NCBI RefSeq assembly: GCF_001014645.1
Contig: NZ_LASZ01000001.1
Location: 248,001 to 312,000 of the forward strand
Source of the DNA: Luteimonas sp. FCS-9
GTDB lineage: Bacteria; Pseudomonadota; Gammaproteobacteria; Xanthomonadales; Xanthomonadaceae
Direction: 5' to 3'
Length of the DNA: 64,000 bases
In this document: in pieces, positions 19,706 through 28,606 of the stretch
Layout of the letters: each line of letters begins with the position of its first letter
Numbering within the stretch: position 1 is the stretch's first letter
Notes under the pieces: generated by a model
The model's database searches: none
What the model was told of the DNA's origin: nothing
The model's input: the letters and a program-made list of their open reading frames with translations, nothing else
Program-made: the position numbers and the translations under genes

Positions 19706-20056
19706 TTCACGCGATGGCCTTCGCGCCATCGTGCTGAATGCAGAAAGCCGCCGGGTTCGCCCGGCGGCTTTTTTGTTTTTCTCCCAAGTACGTAAAGTGC
19801 GCCTCTTCAAATGGGCAGCGGAAGGTCGGCCTTTCGGTAACCGCTTTCGAGTAGAGCCATCGGGCTACCGCCAGGGGAGCAGTCCCCGGCCAGCGCGACG
19901 CGGCCTCCGAAGCCGACCGCCACAGTCAAGTGCGCAGGAGGATTCCCCAGACTTGCGACGAAGGACTTTTCTGACTGGCGGGGCCCGCCTTGTCATCGCG
20001 ATCACATCGGCGCATTCACGCTCCGTGTCCAGACCCGCCCCGACAGGAGACATGCC
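19706..20056. other. 351-bp intergenic region between the Ala-rich lipoprotein genes
   Basis: Holds the intrinsic terminator at 19744-19775 and then about 270 bp with no recognised motif or coding potential, presumably the upstream region of the second lipoprotein gene (AGGAG at 20045-20049 is its ribosome site). Confidence 0.6.
19744..19775 (+). terminator. Rho-independent terminator
   Basis: GCCGCCGGG-TTCG-CCCGGCGGC: a 9-bp GC stem with a stable UUCG loop, then TTTTTTGTTTTT. A textbook intrinsic terminator 39 bp after the lipoprotein stop; the A-run before the stem gives some function on the other strand. Confidence 0.95.
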
Positions 20057-20416
20057 ATGCGTTTCACCCTGATGACCGCCACTGCCGTCGCCGCCCTGGC
20101 GCTGGCCGCCTGCAACAACCACAGCGCCGATGCAGAGCGCGAGCGCGCCGAGGCCTCGGCCGCGGCCGACAACGCCGGCCGCGCAATCTCCGACGCCGCA
20201 TCGGCGACGGGCGATGCCGCACGCGAGGGCGCGGACGCCGCCGCGGCCGCATCGTCGGACGCGATGCGCCGTGCCGAAGTCGCCGCCGACGAAGCCGCCG
20301 CCCGTTCCGAGGCCGCCGCGCGCGATGCCGCCGCCGCCACCGGCCGCGCCACCCAGCGCGCCGGCGAGGCGATCGAGAACACCGGCGAGCGGATGGAAGA
20401 GCGCGCCGACCGCTGA
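20057..20416 (+). CDS. Small Ala-rich lipoprotein (paralogous design)
   Basis: A 119-residue predicted lipoprotein ([19 protein letters not shown], lipid Cys 19). The mature region is a long Ala/Glu/Arg/Asp helix ([38 protein letters not shown]) ending in [13 protein letters not shown]. Unlike its acidic neighbour it mixes Arg and Glu, suggesting a coiled coil or charged rod in the periplasm. AGGAG precedes the ATG; an intrinsic terminator follows 21 bp after the stop. No family recognised. Confidence 0.82.
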   Translation: MRFTLMTATAVAALALAACNNHSADAERERAEASAAADNAGRAISDAASATGDAAREGADAAAAASSDAMRRAEVAADEAAARSEAAARDAAAATGRATQRAGEAIENTGERMEERADR

Positions 20417-20437
20417 GCCTCGACGCACGATGTCCCG

Positions 20438-20462
20438 AGCCCGCCGCAAGGCGGGCTTTTTT
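20438..20462 (+). terminator. Rho-independent terminator
   Basis: AGCCCGCC-GCAA-GGCGGGCT stem-loop followed by TTTTTT, directly after the second Ala-rich lipoprotein gene and before liuB. Confidence 0.93.
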
Positions 20463-20561
20463 GTGGCGCGCCTCCCCACGCGGCTTTGCGCGTGCGCATC
20501 GCCTGCGTGCGCGCCGCCGGTTCCGTATGCTTGCCGTTTTCCTCCAGGCGGGTTCTCGCAC

Positions 20562-22169
20562 ATGCCGGCACTGACTTCGCAGCTCGATCCGCGTTCGGCG
20601 GACTTCGTCGACAACGCCGGCTACCACCGCGGCCTGGCCGAGGAACTGCGTCGGCGCCTGGCGCGCGCGGCCGAGGGCGGCGGCGCGGCGGCCCAGGCCC
20701 GGCACACGGCGCGCGGCAAGCTGCTCGCGCGCGACCGCATCGTCGCGCTGCTCGATCCCGGCTCCCCGTTCCTGGAGATCGCCCCGCTCGCCGCCGAGGA
20801 GATGTACGACGGCGCCGCGCCGGCCGCCGGGGTGGTCGCCGGCATCGGCCGCGTGCAGGGCCACGAGGTCGTCGTCGTCGCCAACGACGCCACGGTCAAG
20901 GGCGGCACCTACTTCCCGATGACCGTCAAGAAGCACCTGCGCGCGCAGGAGATCGCGCGCGAGAACCGGCTGCCGTGCGTGTACCTGGTCGACTCGGGCG
21001 GCGCCTTCCTGCCGCTGCAGGACGAGGTGTTCCCCGATCGCGAGCACTTTGGCCGGATCTTCTACAACCAGGCGCGCATGAGCGCCGACGGCATCCCGCA
21101 GATCGCGGTCGTGATGGGCAGTTGCACCGCCGGCGGCGCCTACGTGCCGGCGATGTGCGACGAGTCGGTGATCGTCAAGGAACAGGGCACGATCTTCCTC
21201 GGCGGCCCGCCGCTGGTGAAGGCTGCGACCGGCGAGGTCGTGGACGCCGAGGCGCTCGGCGGCGCCGACGTGCACACCAGCCTGTCGGGCGTGGCCGACC
21301 ACTTCGCCGAGGACGACGCACACGCGCTGCAGATCGCGCGCGGCATCGTCGGCCACTGCAACCTGCGGCGCACGTCGCGGCTGGCGCTGCGCGAACCGTG
21401 CGAGCCGCTGTTTGCCGCCAACGAGCTCTACGGCATCGTGCCGCGCGACACGCGCCGCCCGTTCGACGTCCGCGAGGTCGTCGCGCGCATCGTCGACGGC
21501 AGCGAGTTCGACGAGTTCAAGGCGCGCTACGGCAAGACCCTGGTCACCGGCTTCGCGCACATCCATGGCATGCCTGTGGGCATCGTCGCCAACAACGGCA
21601 TCCTGTTCGCCGAGAGCGCGCTCAAGGGCGCGCACTTCATCGAGCTGTGCAACCAGCGCGGTATCCCGCTGGTGTTTCTGCAGAACATCACCGGCTTCAT
21701 GGTCGGCCGCAAGTACGAGAACGCCGGCATCGCCAAGGACGGTGCGAAGATGGTCACCGCCGTCGCCTGCTCGAGCGTGCCCAAGTTCACCGTCGTCATC
21801 GGCGGCAGTTTCGGCGCCGGCAACTACGCGATGTGCGGTCGCGCCTACGGCGCGCGCTTTTTGTGGATGTGGCCCAACGCGCGGATCAGCGTGATGGGCG
21901 GCGAGCAGGCCGCCAGCGTGCTGGCGACGGTGCGTCGCGACGGCATCGAAGCGCGCGGGGACGAATGGAGCACGGACGACGAGGACGCGTTCAAGGCGCC
22001 GATCCGCGCGCAGTACGAGCGCCAGGGCAGCCCGTGGTACGCGACCGCGCGGCTGTGGGACGACGGCATCATCGACCCGGCCGATACCCGGCGCGTGCTC
22101 GGGCTGGGCATCGCCGCCTCGCTCAACGCGCCGATCGAGCCGGCGCGATTCGGCGTCTTCCGCATGTGA
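20562..22169 (+). CDS. liuB: Methylcrotonoyl-CoA carboxylase, carboxyltransferase (beta) subunit
   Basis: A 535-residue biotin-dependent carboxyltransferase that, with LiuD, carboxylates 3-methylcrotonyl-CoA to 3-methylglutaconyl-CoA. Seen: [16 protein letters not shown] N-terminal region, [65 protein letters not shown] and the C-terminal [16 protein letters not shown] with [13 protein letters not shown]. These segments separate MCC from the propionyl type. The ATG at 20562 gives the family length; upstream in-frame sequence is not conserved. It is separated from liuCDE by bactofilin and feo genes. Confidence 0.95.
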   Translation: MPALTSQLDPRSADFVDNAGYHRGLAEELRRRLARAAEGGGAAAQARHTARGKLLARDRIVALLDPGSPFLEIAPLAAEEMYDGAAPAAGVVAGIGRVQGHEVVVVANDATVKGGTYFPMTVKKHLRAQEIARENRLPCVYLVDSGGAFLPLQDEVFPDREHFGRIFYNQARMSADGIPQIAVVMGSCTAGGAYVPAMCDESVIVKEQGTIFLGGPPLVKAATGEVVDAEALGGADVHTSLSGVADHFAEDDAHALQIARGIVGHCNLRRTSRLALREPCEPLFAANELYGIVPRDTRRPFDVREVVARIVDGSEFDEFKARYGKTLVTGFAHIHGMPVGIVANNGILFAESALKGAHFIELCNQRGIPLVFLQNITGFMVGRKYENAGIAKDGAKMVTAVACSSVPKFTVVIGGSFGAGNYAMCGRAYGARFLWMWPNARISVMGGEQAASVLATVRRDGIEARGDEWSTDDEDAFKAPIRAQYERQGSPWYATARLWDDGIIDPADTRRVLGLGIAASLNAPIEPARFGVFRM

Positions 22170-22190
22170 TCGACGGCGCGGCCGCGCCGG

Positions 22191-22218
22191 TTGCCTGCAA
22201 CGGGGTGCGTGCTAGTCT
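22191..22218 (+). promoter_or_regulatory. Candidate promoter of the bactofilin gene
   Basis: TTGCCT (22191-22196), 16 bp, TAGTCT (22213-22218), about 87 bp before the bactofilin ATG. The match is moderate. Confidence 0.33.
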
Positions 22219-22304
22219 CGGCCTTCCGCGTCGTCCCCGCGGCGCGGCCCGCCCCGATGCAAGCGTCGGGGCCGTCCCCGTCCATTCCCGAGGTAACGCG
22301 CGAC

Positions 22305-22853
22305 ATGGCCATCTTCCCCCAGTCCGGTTCCGTCAAGAAGGATTCGCCCGCTCCCGGCAACGACGCCCCGCTCCCGCCGGCCCCGTTGCGCGACCCGGTG
22401 CCGCCCGCGCCGGCAGTGGCCGACTTCGCGCCGGCGCCGGTCGTCCCGCCGCGCAGCGCCGCCGCGCCGTCGGCCAAGGAATCGATCATCGCCTCCGACC
22501 TGACGATCGAGGGCAAGATCGAGGGCACGGGCGATGTGCGCATCGCCGGCCGCTTCAAGGGCGACGTCAACGTGCAGGGCAACCTGACGATCGAGCACGG
22601 CGCCAAGCTCAACGGCGGCGTGCGCGCCAAGCAGGTGCTGGTGTCGGGCGAGCTCGACGGCAACATCGACTCGGCATCGCTGGTCGAGCTGCGCGACTCG
22701 GCGGTGCTGACCGGCGACCTCAAGGCCGGCTCGCTGACCGTCGCCGCGGGCTCGAAGATCCGCGGGCACATCGAATGCGGCTGGGGCGAGGTCAAGGCCG
22801 ACGACCGCCCGGCGGCGCGCGGCAAGGACGCGGCGACGCTCGACGCCGGCTGA
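22305..22853 (+). CDS. Bactofilin (polymer-forming cytoskeletal protein)
   Basis: A 182-residue bactofilin that should self-assemble into nucleotide-independent filaments, usually membrane-associated and tied to cell shape or localised wall synthesis. The N-terminal about 65 residues are Pro/Ala-rich and disordered. The beta-helix core runs from SIIASDLTIEGKIEGTGDVRIAGRF to SKIRGHIECGW, with regular hydrophobic/glycine rungs. GAGGTAA sits before ATG 22305. One base separates its stop from the next gene, a zinc-ribbon protein, so the two are probably co-translated. Confidence 0.9.
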   Translation: MAIFPQSGSVKKDSPAPGNDAPLPPAPLRDPVPPAPAVADFAPAPVVPPRSAAAPSAKESIIASDLTIEGKIEGTGDVRIAGRFKGDVNVQGNLTIEHGAKLNGGVRAKQVLVSGELDGNIDSASLVELRDSAVLTGDLKAGSLTVAAGSKIRGHIECGWGEVKADDRPAARGKDAATLDAG

Positions 22854-22854
22854 C

Positions 22855-23241
22855 ATGAACGCCCGCGCCGGTGCGGCGGGTGCCACGCGCGTCTGCCCGC
22901 ACTGCAAGACCACGATCCTCGAGAGCTCGGCGCGCTGTCCGGCGTGCCGGCACTACCTGCGCTTCGACGCCGACGCGGCGACCAGCGTCGGCACGCAGGA
23001 CGCGACGACCGCGCTGCAGGTCGAAGGCACGATCCGTCACCCGAGCGAAGGCGGCGCGTGGGAATACTCGGTCGTGCTGGTGATCCGCGACGACGCGGGC
23101 AAGGAGCTCAACCGCCAGGTCGTGGGTGTGGGCGCGCTGTTCGCCGGCGACGAGCGCACGTTCAACCTGGCGGTCGAGGTCGTGCCGACCAACGACATGC
23201 GCCGCCCGCCGCGCGCGCCCAACCGGCGCGGCCGGCACTGA
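22855..23241 (+). CDS. Zinc-ribbon hypothetical protein coupled to bactofilin
   Basis: A 128-residue protein of unknown function. Two CxxC knuckles at the N-terminus (CPHCKTTILESSARCPACRH) form a zinc ribbon. A beta-rich domain follows (ALQVEGTIRHP, EYSVVLVIRDDAGKELNRQVVGVGALFAGDERTFNLAVEV), then a basic Arg/Pro tail (RRPPRAPNRRGRH). It begins one base after the bactofilin stop. It could bind bactofilin or nucleic acid, but nothing in the sequence decides. Confidence 0.8.
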   Translation: MNARAGAAGATRVCPHCKTTILESSARCPACRHYLRFDADAATSVGTQDATTALQVEGTIRHPSEGGAWEYSVVLVIRDDAGKELNRQVVGVGALFAGDERTFNLAVEVVPTNDMRRPPRAPNRRGRH

Positions 23242-23389
23242 CCCCGCGTCCGCCCCTTCCCTGCGGCCGCGATCCGCCCGATGTCCGCACCGCGTCGCTG
23301 TACGCGCGGCCGACCTTCGATCCCGACGCGTGTGCCGCGTTCCTGACCTCGCCGCCCGCCGCATCGGGCGCGGGAGATCCCGCCCGGCG

Positions 23390-23632
23390 TCAACCGCAAC
23401 CGTCGCAGCCACCGCACCCCGCGCCGGGCCGCGGCGCGGGCGCGATGCGCCGGCCCAGCGCCTGCATCCACGCCGGCCGGCCGGCGCGCACGAGCGGCAC
23501 CGCCAGTGCGATGCGCAGGCGTCGCGCGGCCGCCGGCGCCTGCTTCTTCAGCACGATCCAGGCGCTGACGACGACCAGCACCGCGACCGCGGCGTACTGC
23601 GCGACGAGCTGCGGGTCGGGACCGGCGCTCAC
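23390..23632 (-). CDS. Small Cys-tailed membrane protein of the feo operon (FeoC-position)
   Basis: An 80-residue protein with one membrane helix (QYAAVAVLVVVSAWIVL), a basic middle, and a C-terminus of clustered cysteines (GAGCGGCDGCG). Such small membrane proteins follow feoB in Xanthomonadaceae and occupy the place of FeoC, though they lack the FeoC winged-helix fold. The Cys cluster may bind Fe(II) or an Fe-S cluster at the transporter exit (inference). GTG start at 23632 overlaps the feoB stop (GTGA), fixing the start. Confidence 0.75.
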   Translation of the reverse strand: MSAGPDPQLVAQYAAVAVLVVVSAWIVLKKQAPAAARRLRIALAVPLVRAGRPAWMQALGRRIAPAPRPGAGCGGCDGCG

Positions 23633-25485
23633 CCCGCCCCCAGCGCGACCGCGACCTGGTAGGTGAGCAGCGAGGCGAGATAAGCCAGCGCGAACAGGTA
23701 GCCGGCGTTGATCGCCATCAGCCGCCAGGAGCCGGTCTCGCGCCGGATCGTCGCCCAGGTCGACAGGCATTGCGGCGCGTAGATGAACCACACCAGCAGC
23801 GACAGGCCGGTGGCCAGCGACCAGCCGTCGGTGATGATCGGGGTCAGCGCCTGGACCGCGGCATCGTCGTCGACGGCCGACAGCGCGTACACCGTGGCCA
23901 GCGACGCGACCGCGACCTCGCGCGCCGCCAGGCCCGGGATCAGCGCGATGCAGATCTGCCAGTTGAAGCCCAGCGGCGCGAACACCAGCGCCAGCGCATG
24001 GCCGATGCGGCCGCCGAAGCTGTACTCGATCGCCGCCCCGGTCGCGCCGTCGGGCGGCGCCGGGAACGAGAGCAGGAACCACAGCAGCACGGTCAGCGCG
24101 AGGATGATCCCGCCCACGCGCCGCAGGAAGATCATCGCGCGCTCCTTCAGGCCGATCGCCAGGTCGCGCGCGTGCGGCAGCCGGTAGGACGGCAGTTCCA
24201 GCAGCAGCGGATGCTCGCTGCGGTCCCGGCGCCACTTCTTCATCGCGAACGACACCGCCAGCGCGCTGAGGATGCCGGCCATGTACAGCGCGAACAGCAC
24301 CAGCCCCTGCAGGTTGAGCACGCGCCAGACCTGCTGTTGCGGGATGAAGGCGCCGATCAGCAGCGCGTAGACCGGCAGGCGGGCCGAGCACGTCATCAGC
24401 GGCGCGACCATGATCGTCGCCAGTCGGTCGCGCGGGTCCTGGATCGAGCGCGTGGCCATGATCCCGGGGATCGCGCAGGCGAAGCTCGACAGCAGCGGGA
24501 TGAACGAACGGCCCGACAGCCCGGCCCCCTTCATCAGCCGGTCGAGCAGGAACGCCGCGCGCGGCAGGTAGCCCGATTCCTCCAGCGCCAGGATGAAGAG
24601 GAACAGGATCAGGATCTGCGGCAGGAACACGACCACCCCGCCGAGGCCGGCGATGACGCCGTCGGCGAGCAGGCTGGTCAGCGGCCCGGGCGGCAGCGTG
24701 TCCGAGACCCAGCCGCCGAGCGCCGACGTGCCGGCGTCGATCAGGTCCATCACCGGCGTCGCCCAGGCGTAGACCGCCTGGAACACCAGGAACATCACCG
24801 CCGCCAGCGCCAGCAGGCCGAACGCCGGGTGCAGCAGCCAGCGGTCGAGGGCGTCGTCGATGCGCGCGGTGCGCCGTGGGATCGTCACCGTCGCCGCGAG
24901 CAGCGCCCGCACCTGCGCGTGCAGGTCGTCCCCGTCGTCCGCGCCGGCCGGCGGCCGCGGCCGGGCGACCGTCTCGGCCAGCCGCCCGCGCAGCGCCTGC
25001 GCGCCGTCGCGGCGGATCGCCACGGTCTCGACCACCGGCAGGCCCAGCCGCGCCTCGAGCGCCGCAACGTCGACGACGATGCCCCGGCGCGCGGCGGCGT
25101 CGGCCATGTTCAGCGCCACCACCATCGGCCGGCCGAGCGCGCGCAGCTCCAGCACGAAGCGCAGGTGCAGGCGCAGGTTGGTCGCGTCCACCACGCACAC
25201 CAGCACGTCGGGGGCCGGCTCGCCGGGATAGAAGCCGCGGCACAGGTCGCGGGTGATCTGCTCGTCCAGGCTCGCCGGCTGCAGGCTGTAGGCGCCCGGC
25301 AGGTCGAGCAGCGCCCAGTCCTCGCCGCCGGGGCCGCGCATCCGCCCCTCCTTGCGCTCGACGGTCACGCCGGCGTAGTTGGCGACCTTCTGCCGGCTGC
25401 CCGTCAGCAGGTTGAACAGCGCGGTCTTGCCGGCATTGGGGCTGCCGACCAGCGCCAGCCGCGGCATCGGTGCGGTGGCGCTCAC
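23629..25485 (-). CDS. feoB: Ferrous iron transporter FeoB
   Basis: A 618-residue inner-membrane Fe(II) transporter with a cytosolic G domain. G1 is GSPNAGKT (14-21), G2/G3 region includes NYAGVTVERKEG and DLPGAYSL, G4 is NMAD. Two Gate regions and about eight membrane helices follow (FLVFQAVYAWATPVM, VVVFLPQILILFLFILALEESGYL, CAIPGIMATRSI, MTCSARLPVYALLIGAFIP). It is shorter than E. coli FeoB (773) but normal for this family branch. GTG at 25485 overlaps the feoA stop by GTGA. Confidence 0.94.
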   Translation of the reverse strand: MSATAPMPRLALVGSPNAGKTALFNLLTGSRQKVANYAGVTVERKEGRMRGPGGEDWALLDLPGAYSLQPASLDEQITRDLCRGFYPGEPAPDVLVCVVDATNLRLHLRFVLELRALGRPMVVALNMADAAARRGIVVDVAALEARLGLPVVETVAIRRDGAQALRGRLAETVARPRPPAGADDGDDLHAQVRALLAATVTIPRRTARIDDALDRWLLHPAFGLLALAAVMFLVFQAVYAWATPVMDLIDAGTSALGGWVSDTLPPGPLTSLLADGVIAGLGGVVVFLPQILILFLFILALEESGYLPRAAFLLDRLMKGAGLSGRSFIPLLSSFACAIPGIMATRSIQDPRDRLATIMVAPLMTCSARLPVYALLIGAFIPQQQVWRVLNLQGLVLFALYMAGILSALAVSFAMKKWRRDRSEHPLLLELPSYRLPHARDLAIGLKERAMIFLRRVGGIILALTVLLWFLLSFPAPPDGATGAAIEYSFGGRIGHALALVFAPLGFNWQICIALIPGLAAREVAVASLATVYALSAVDDDAAVQALTPIITDGWSLATGLSLLVWFIYAPQCLSTWATIRRETGSWRLMAINAGYLFALAYLASLLTYQVAVALGAG

Positions 25486-25727
25486 GCCGGCGTCTCCGCG
25501 CGCACCCGGACCCGCGCGGCCTCGCTGCGGCGCAGCGCGAAGCGGGTGAAGCCCACGCGCACCAGCAACGGGTCGCCGCCGAACGGCGCCAGCGCGACCA
25601 CCTCCACCGGTTCGCCCGGCACGAAGCCCAGTTCGCCCAGCCGGCGGGCGATCGGATCGTGCGCGCCGACCGCCTCGACGGCGGCGACGACGCCGGGCGT
25701 GCGCCGCGGCAACTGGCAGAGGTTCAA
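25482..25727 (-). CDS. feoA: Ferrous iron transport protein FeoA
   Basis: An 81-residue SH3-like cytosolic partner of FeoB (LCQLPRRTPGVVAAVEAV, RRLGELGFVPGEPVEVVALAPFGGDPLLVRVG). The only in-frame start giving the family N-terminus is TTG at 25727 (LNLCQLPR); no ATG or GTG fits. No clear ribosome site is present. First gene of feoA-feoB-Cys-tail, all with non-ATG starts. No convincing Fur box is visible upstream. Confidence 0.85.
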   Translation of the reverse strand: MNLCQLPRRTPGVVAAVEAVGAHDPIARRLGELGFVPGEPVEVVALAPFGGDPLLVRVGFTRFALRRSEAARVRVRAETPA

Positions 25728-25842
25728 GACGGATCCGGCACGAATGGGAATGGGTCGCGACCTTACTCCCGGGTTGCACTGCGGCATGGCCTTTGCGCGC
25801 GACTCGTTATGATCCGGTCTGTTTCGCCCGACGCCAGCGCCC
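25728..25842. promoter_or_regulatory. Divergent promoter region feoA / liuC
   Basis: A 115-bp gap between divergent genes. A good -10-like TATGAT (25808-25813) points to liuC, but no matching -35 is seen. No clear Fur box for feoA was found. Confidence 0.35.
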
Positions 25843-26637
25843 ATGCCCGATGCCCTCCTGCTCGAACGCCGCGACGCCGTCGCCCGCCTCCGCCTCGACC
25901 GCCCCGCCCTGCACAACGCCTTCGACGCCGGCCTCATCGCCGCGCTGACCACGGCGCTGGAACAGCTCGGCGACGATCCGCAGGTCCGGGTGGTGGTGAT
26001 CGAAGGCGCCGGCGCCTCGTTCTCGGCCGGCGCCGACCTGCACTGGATGCGCGGCATGGCCGCCGCCAGCGAACAGGACAACCGCGACGACGCGCTCGCG
26101 CTGGCGCGGCTGATGCGCACGCTCGACGAACTGCCCAGGCCGACGATCGCGCGCGTGCATGGCGCCGCGTTCGGCGGCGGGGTCGGCCTGGTGGCGTGCT
26201 GCGACATCGCGATCGGCGTGCCCGGGGCGAAGTTCGGCCTGACCGAGAGCCGGCTCGGCCTGCTCCCGGCGGTGATCTCGCCCTACGTCGTCGCCGCGAT
26301 CGGTGCCCGGCAGGCGCGCCGCTGGTTCGCGACCGCCGAGGTGTTCGACGCGGCGCAGGCGCTGCACATCGGCCTGCTGCACGCGGTCGTCGAGGCCGAC
26401 GCGCTCGACGCCGAGGTGGACCGGCAGGTGGCCCTGCTGCTGCGCGCCGGCCCGTTCGCCGCGGGCGATGCCAAGCGGCTGGTGCGCGAGGTCGTCGCGG
26501 CGACCGACCGCGACCGGCTCGACTACGACAACGCCGCGCTGATCGCCGCGCTGCGCGTCTCGGCCGAAGGCCAGGAGGGCCTGTCGGCGTTCCTCGACAA
26601 GCGCGCGCCGGCCTGGGTGGAGACACCGGATGTTTGA
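25843..26637 (+). CDS. liuC: Methylglutaconyl-CoA hydratase (enoyl-CoA hydratase family)
   Basis: A 264-residue crotonase-fold enzyme expected to hydrate 3-methylglutaconyl-CoA to HMG-CoA. Seen: SFSAGADLHWMRGMA (oxyanion hole), ARVHGAAFGGGVGLVACCDIAIG and the catalytic region FGLTESRLGLLPAVISPYVV with Glu. The assignment to LiuC rests on its overlap with liuD (8 bp) and on liuE downstream; alone it would be a generic enoyl-CoA hydratase. Confidence 0.9.
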   Translation: MPDALLLERRDAVARLRLDRPALHNAFDAGLIAALTTALEQLGDDPQVRVVVIEGAGASFSAGADLHWMRGMAAASEQDNRDDALALARLMRTLDELPRPTIARVHGAAFGGGVGLVACCDIAIGVPGAKFGLTESRLGLLPAVISPYVVAAIGARQARRWFATAEVFDAAQALHIGLLHAVVEADALDAEVDRQVALLLRAGPFAAGDAKRLVREVVAATDRDRLDYDNAALIAALRVSAEGQEGLSAFLDKRAPAWVETPDV

Positions 26638-28606
26638 CACGCTCCTGATCGCCAACCGCGGCGAGATCGCCTGCCGCGTGATCCGCACCTGCCGCCGGCT
26701 CGGCATCCGCACCGTCGCGGTGTATTCGGAGGCCGACGCCGATGCGCAGCACGTGCGGCTGGCCGACGCGGCCTGGCCGATCGGCGGGCCGCAGCCGGCC
26801 GACAGCTACCTGCGCGGCGATGCGATCCTCGAGGCCGCGCGCGCCAGCGGCGCGCAGGCCATCCATCCCGGCTACGGCTTCCTGAGCGAGAACGCCGACT
26901 TCGCCGAGGCGGTCGAGGCGGCCGGGATCCGCTTCGTCGGGCCGTCGGCGGCATCGATGCGCAGGATGGGCAGCAAGGCCGGGGCCAAGGACCTGATGGC
27001 CGCGGCCGGCGTGCCGGTCGTGCCCGGCTACACCGGCGAGGACCAGGACCCGGACCTGCTGGCGCGCGAGGCGGTGCGCATCGGCTTTCCGCTGATGATC
27101 AAGGCCGCGCACGGCGGCGGCGGCAAGGGCATGCGGATCGTGCGCGGGCCCGACGCGTTCGCCGCGGCGCTGGAGAGCTGCCAGCGCGAGGCGCGCAATG
27201 CCTTCGGACGCGACCGCGTGCTGCTCGAGCGCTACATCGAGTCGCCGCGGCACATCGAGATCCAGGTCTTTGGCGACACCCACGGCCATGCGATCCACCT
27301 GGGCGAGCGCGAATGCTCGGCGCAGCGGCGCTACCAGAAGGTGTTCGAGGAAGCGCCCTCCCCGTTCCTGACGCCCGAACTGCGCAGCGCGATGGGCGCG
27401 GCCGCGGTGCAGGCCGCGCGCGCGATCGACTACGCCAACGCCGGCACCGTCGAGTTCATCGTCGCGCCCGACGGGCAGTTCTTCTTCATGGAGATCAACA
27501 CCCGGCTGCAGGTCGAGCACCCGGTGACGGAGATGACGGCCGGGCTGGACCTGGTCGAATGGCAGCTGCGCGTGGCGGCCGGGCAGCCGCTGCCGCTGGC
27601 GCAGGACGCGATCTCGCGCCAGGGCCACGCGATCGAGGTCCGGCTCTACGCCGAGGACCCGGAGGCGGGCTTCCTGCCCGGCTCGGGCACGCTCCGCCGG
27701 CTGCGGCTGCCGACGCCCTCGGCGCAGGTCCGGATCGACGCGGGCGTGGTCGAGGGCGACACGGTCACGATCTTCTACGACCCGATGATCGCCAAGCTCA
27801 TCGTCCACGACAGCGACCGGCCGCGCGCGCTCGCGCGGCTGCGCGAAGCGCTGGCGCAGTGCGCGGTCGAGGGGCCGAAGTCCAACATCGCCTTCCTCGA
27901 GCGCCTGGTGCGCCACCGCACGATCGTCGAGGGCACGATCGACACCGGCTATCTCGACCGCCATCTCGACGAGTTCGTGCCCGCCACCGGCGACGCGGCG
28001 CCCGATCCGCAGTGGCTCGCGGCCGCCGCCGCGGCGACGCTGCTCGCCGGGCAGGCCGCCGGCGACGACGCCTCACCGTGGGCACGCGGCGACGGCTGGC
28101 GCCTGGGCGCACACGCGTCCCGGCGCGTGGCCTTCGAGCATCGCGGCCAGCGGCACGACCTTGCGGTGTCGGGCCACGCGGGCGACTACGACGTCGCCGT
28201 TGGCGAGACGCAGGTCCAGGTCCGCGGCGCGCGACTGCGCGACGGCCGGCTGTCGGCGCGCATCAACGGCCGCGGGCGCAGCCTTGCGGTGTTCGCCGAT
28301 CCGTCGATGCTGGTGCTGCACGACGGCGACGTGCGGCTGGCGCTGGCGCCGGTCGCCCCCGATCGCGGGCGCAGCGCCGACGCTGCCGCCGGCGACGACC
28401 GCGTGCGCGCGCCGATGCCCGGTCGCGTCGTCGCGGTGCGCGTGCAGGCCGGCGACCGGGTCGACGCCGGGCAGGAACTGCTGGTGATGGAGGCGATGAA
28501 GATGGAACTCGCGCTCAAGGCGCCGCGCGACGGCGTCGTCGCCGACCTGCGCGCTGCCGCCGGCGACTTCGTCGAGGCCGACGCGGTGCTGGCGGTGCTC
28601 GAGTGA
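26630..28606 (+). CDS. liuD: Methylcrotonoyl-CoA carboxylase biotin-containing (alpha) subunit
   Basis: A 658-residue acyl-CoA carboxylase subunit. The biotin carboxylase N-domain starts FDTLLIANRGEIACRVIRTC; the ATP-grasp loop is KAAHGGGGKGMRIV and the active-site stretch is FFFMEINTRLQVEHPVTEMTAG. A linking domain precedes the C-terminal biotinyl domain with Lys 624 in VMEAMKMELALK. It pairs with LiuB. The start overlaps liuC by 8 bp and the stop overlaps the liuE GTG, so the three are tightly coupled. Confidence 0.96.
   Translation: MFDTLLIANRGEIACRVIRTCRRLGIRTVAVYSEADADAQHVRLADAAWPIGGPQPADSYLRGDAILEAARASGAQAIHPGYGFLSENADFAEAVEAAGIRFVGPSAASMRRMGSKAGAKDLMAAAGVPVVPGYTGEDQDPDLLAREAVRIGFPLMIKAAHGGGGKGMRIVRGPDAFAAALESCQREARNAFGRDRVLLERYIESPRHIEIQVFGDTHGHAIHLGERECSAQRRYQKVFEEAPSPFLTPELRSAMGAAAVQAARAIDYANAGTVEFIVAPDGQFFFMEINTRLQVEHPVTEMTAGLDLVEWQLRVAAGQPLPLAQDAISRQGHAIEVRLYAEDPEAGFLPGSGTLRRLRLPTPSAQVRIDAGVVEGDTVTIFYDPMIAKLIVHDSDRPRALARLREALAQCAVEGPKSNIAFLERLVRHRTIVEGTIDTGYLDRHLDEFVPATGDAAPDPQWLAAAAAATLLAGQAAGDDASPWARGDGWRLGAHASRRVAFEHRGQRHDLAVSGHAGDYDVAVGETQVQVRGARLRDGRLSARINGRGRSLAVFADPSMLVLHDGDVRLALAPVAPDRGRSADAAAGDDRVRAPMPGRVVAVRVQAGDRVDAGQELLVMEAMKMELALKAPRDGVVADLRAAAGDFVEADAVLAVLE

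Noticed and set aside
25728-25800. A Fur box ahead of feoA
   Set aside because: CCCATTCCCATTCG-like bases give only partial agreement with the GATAATGATAATC pattern; a matrix search would be needed.
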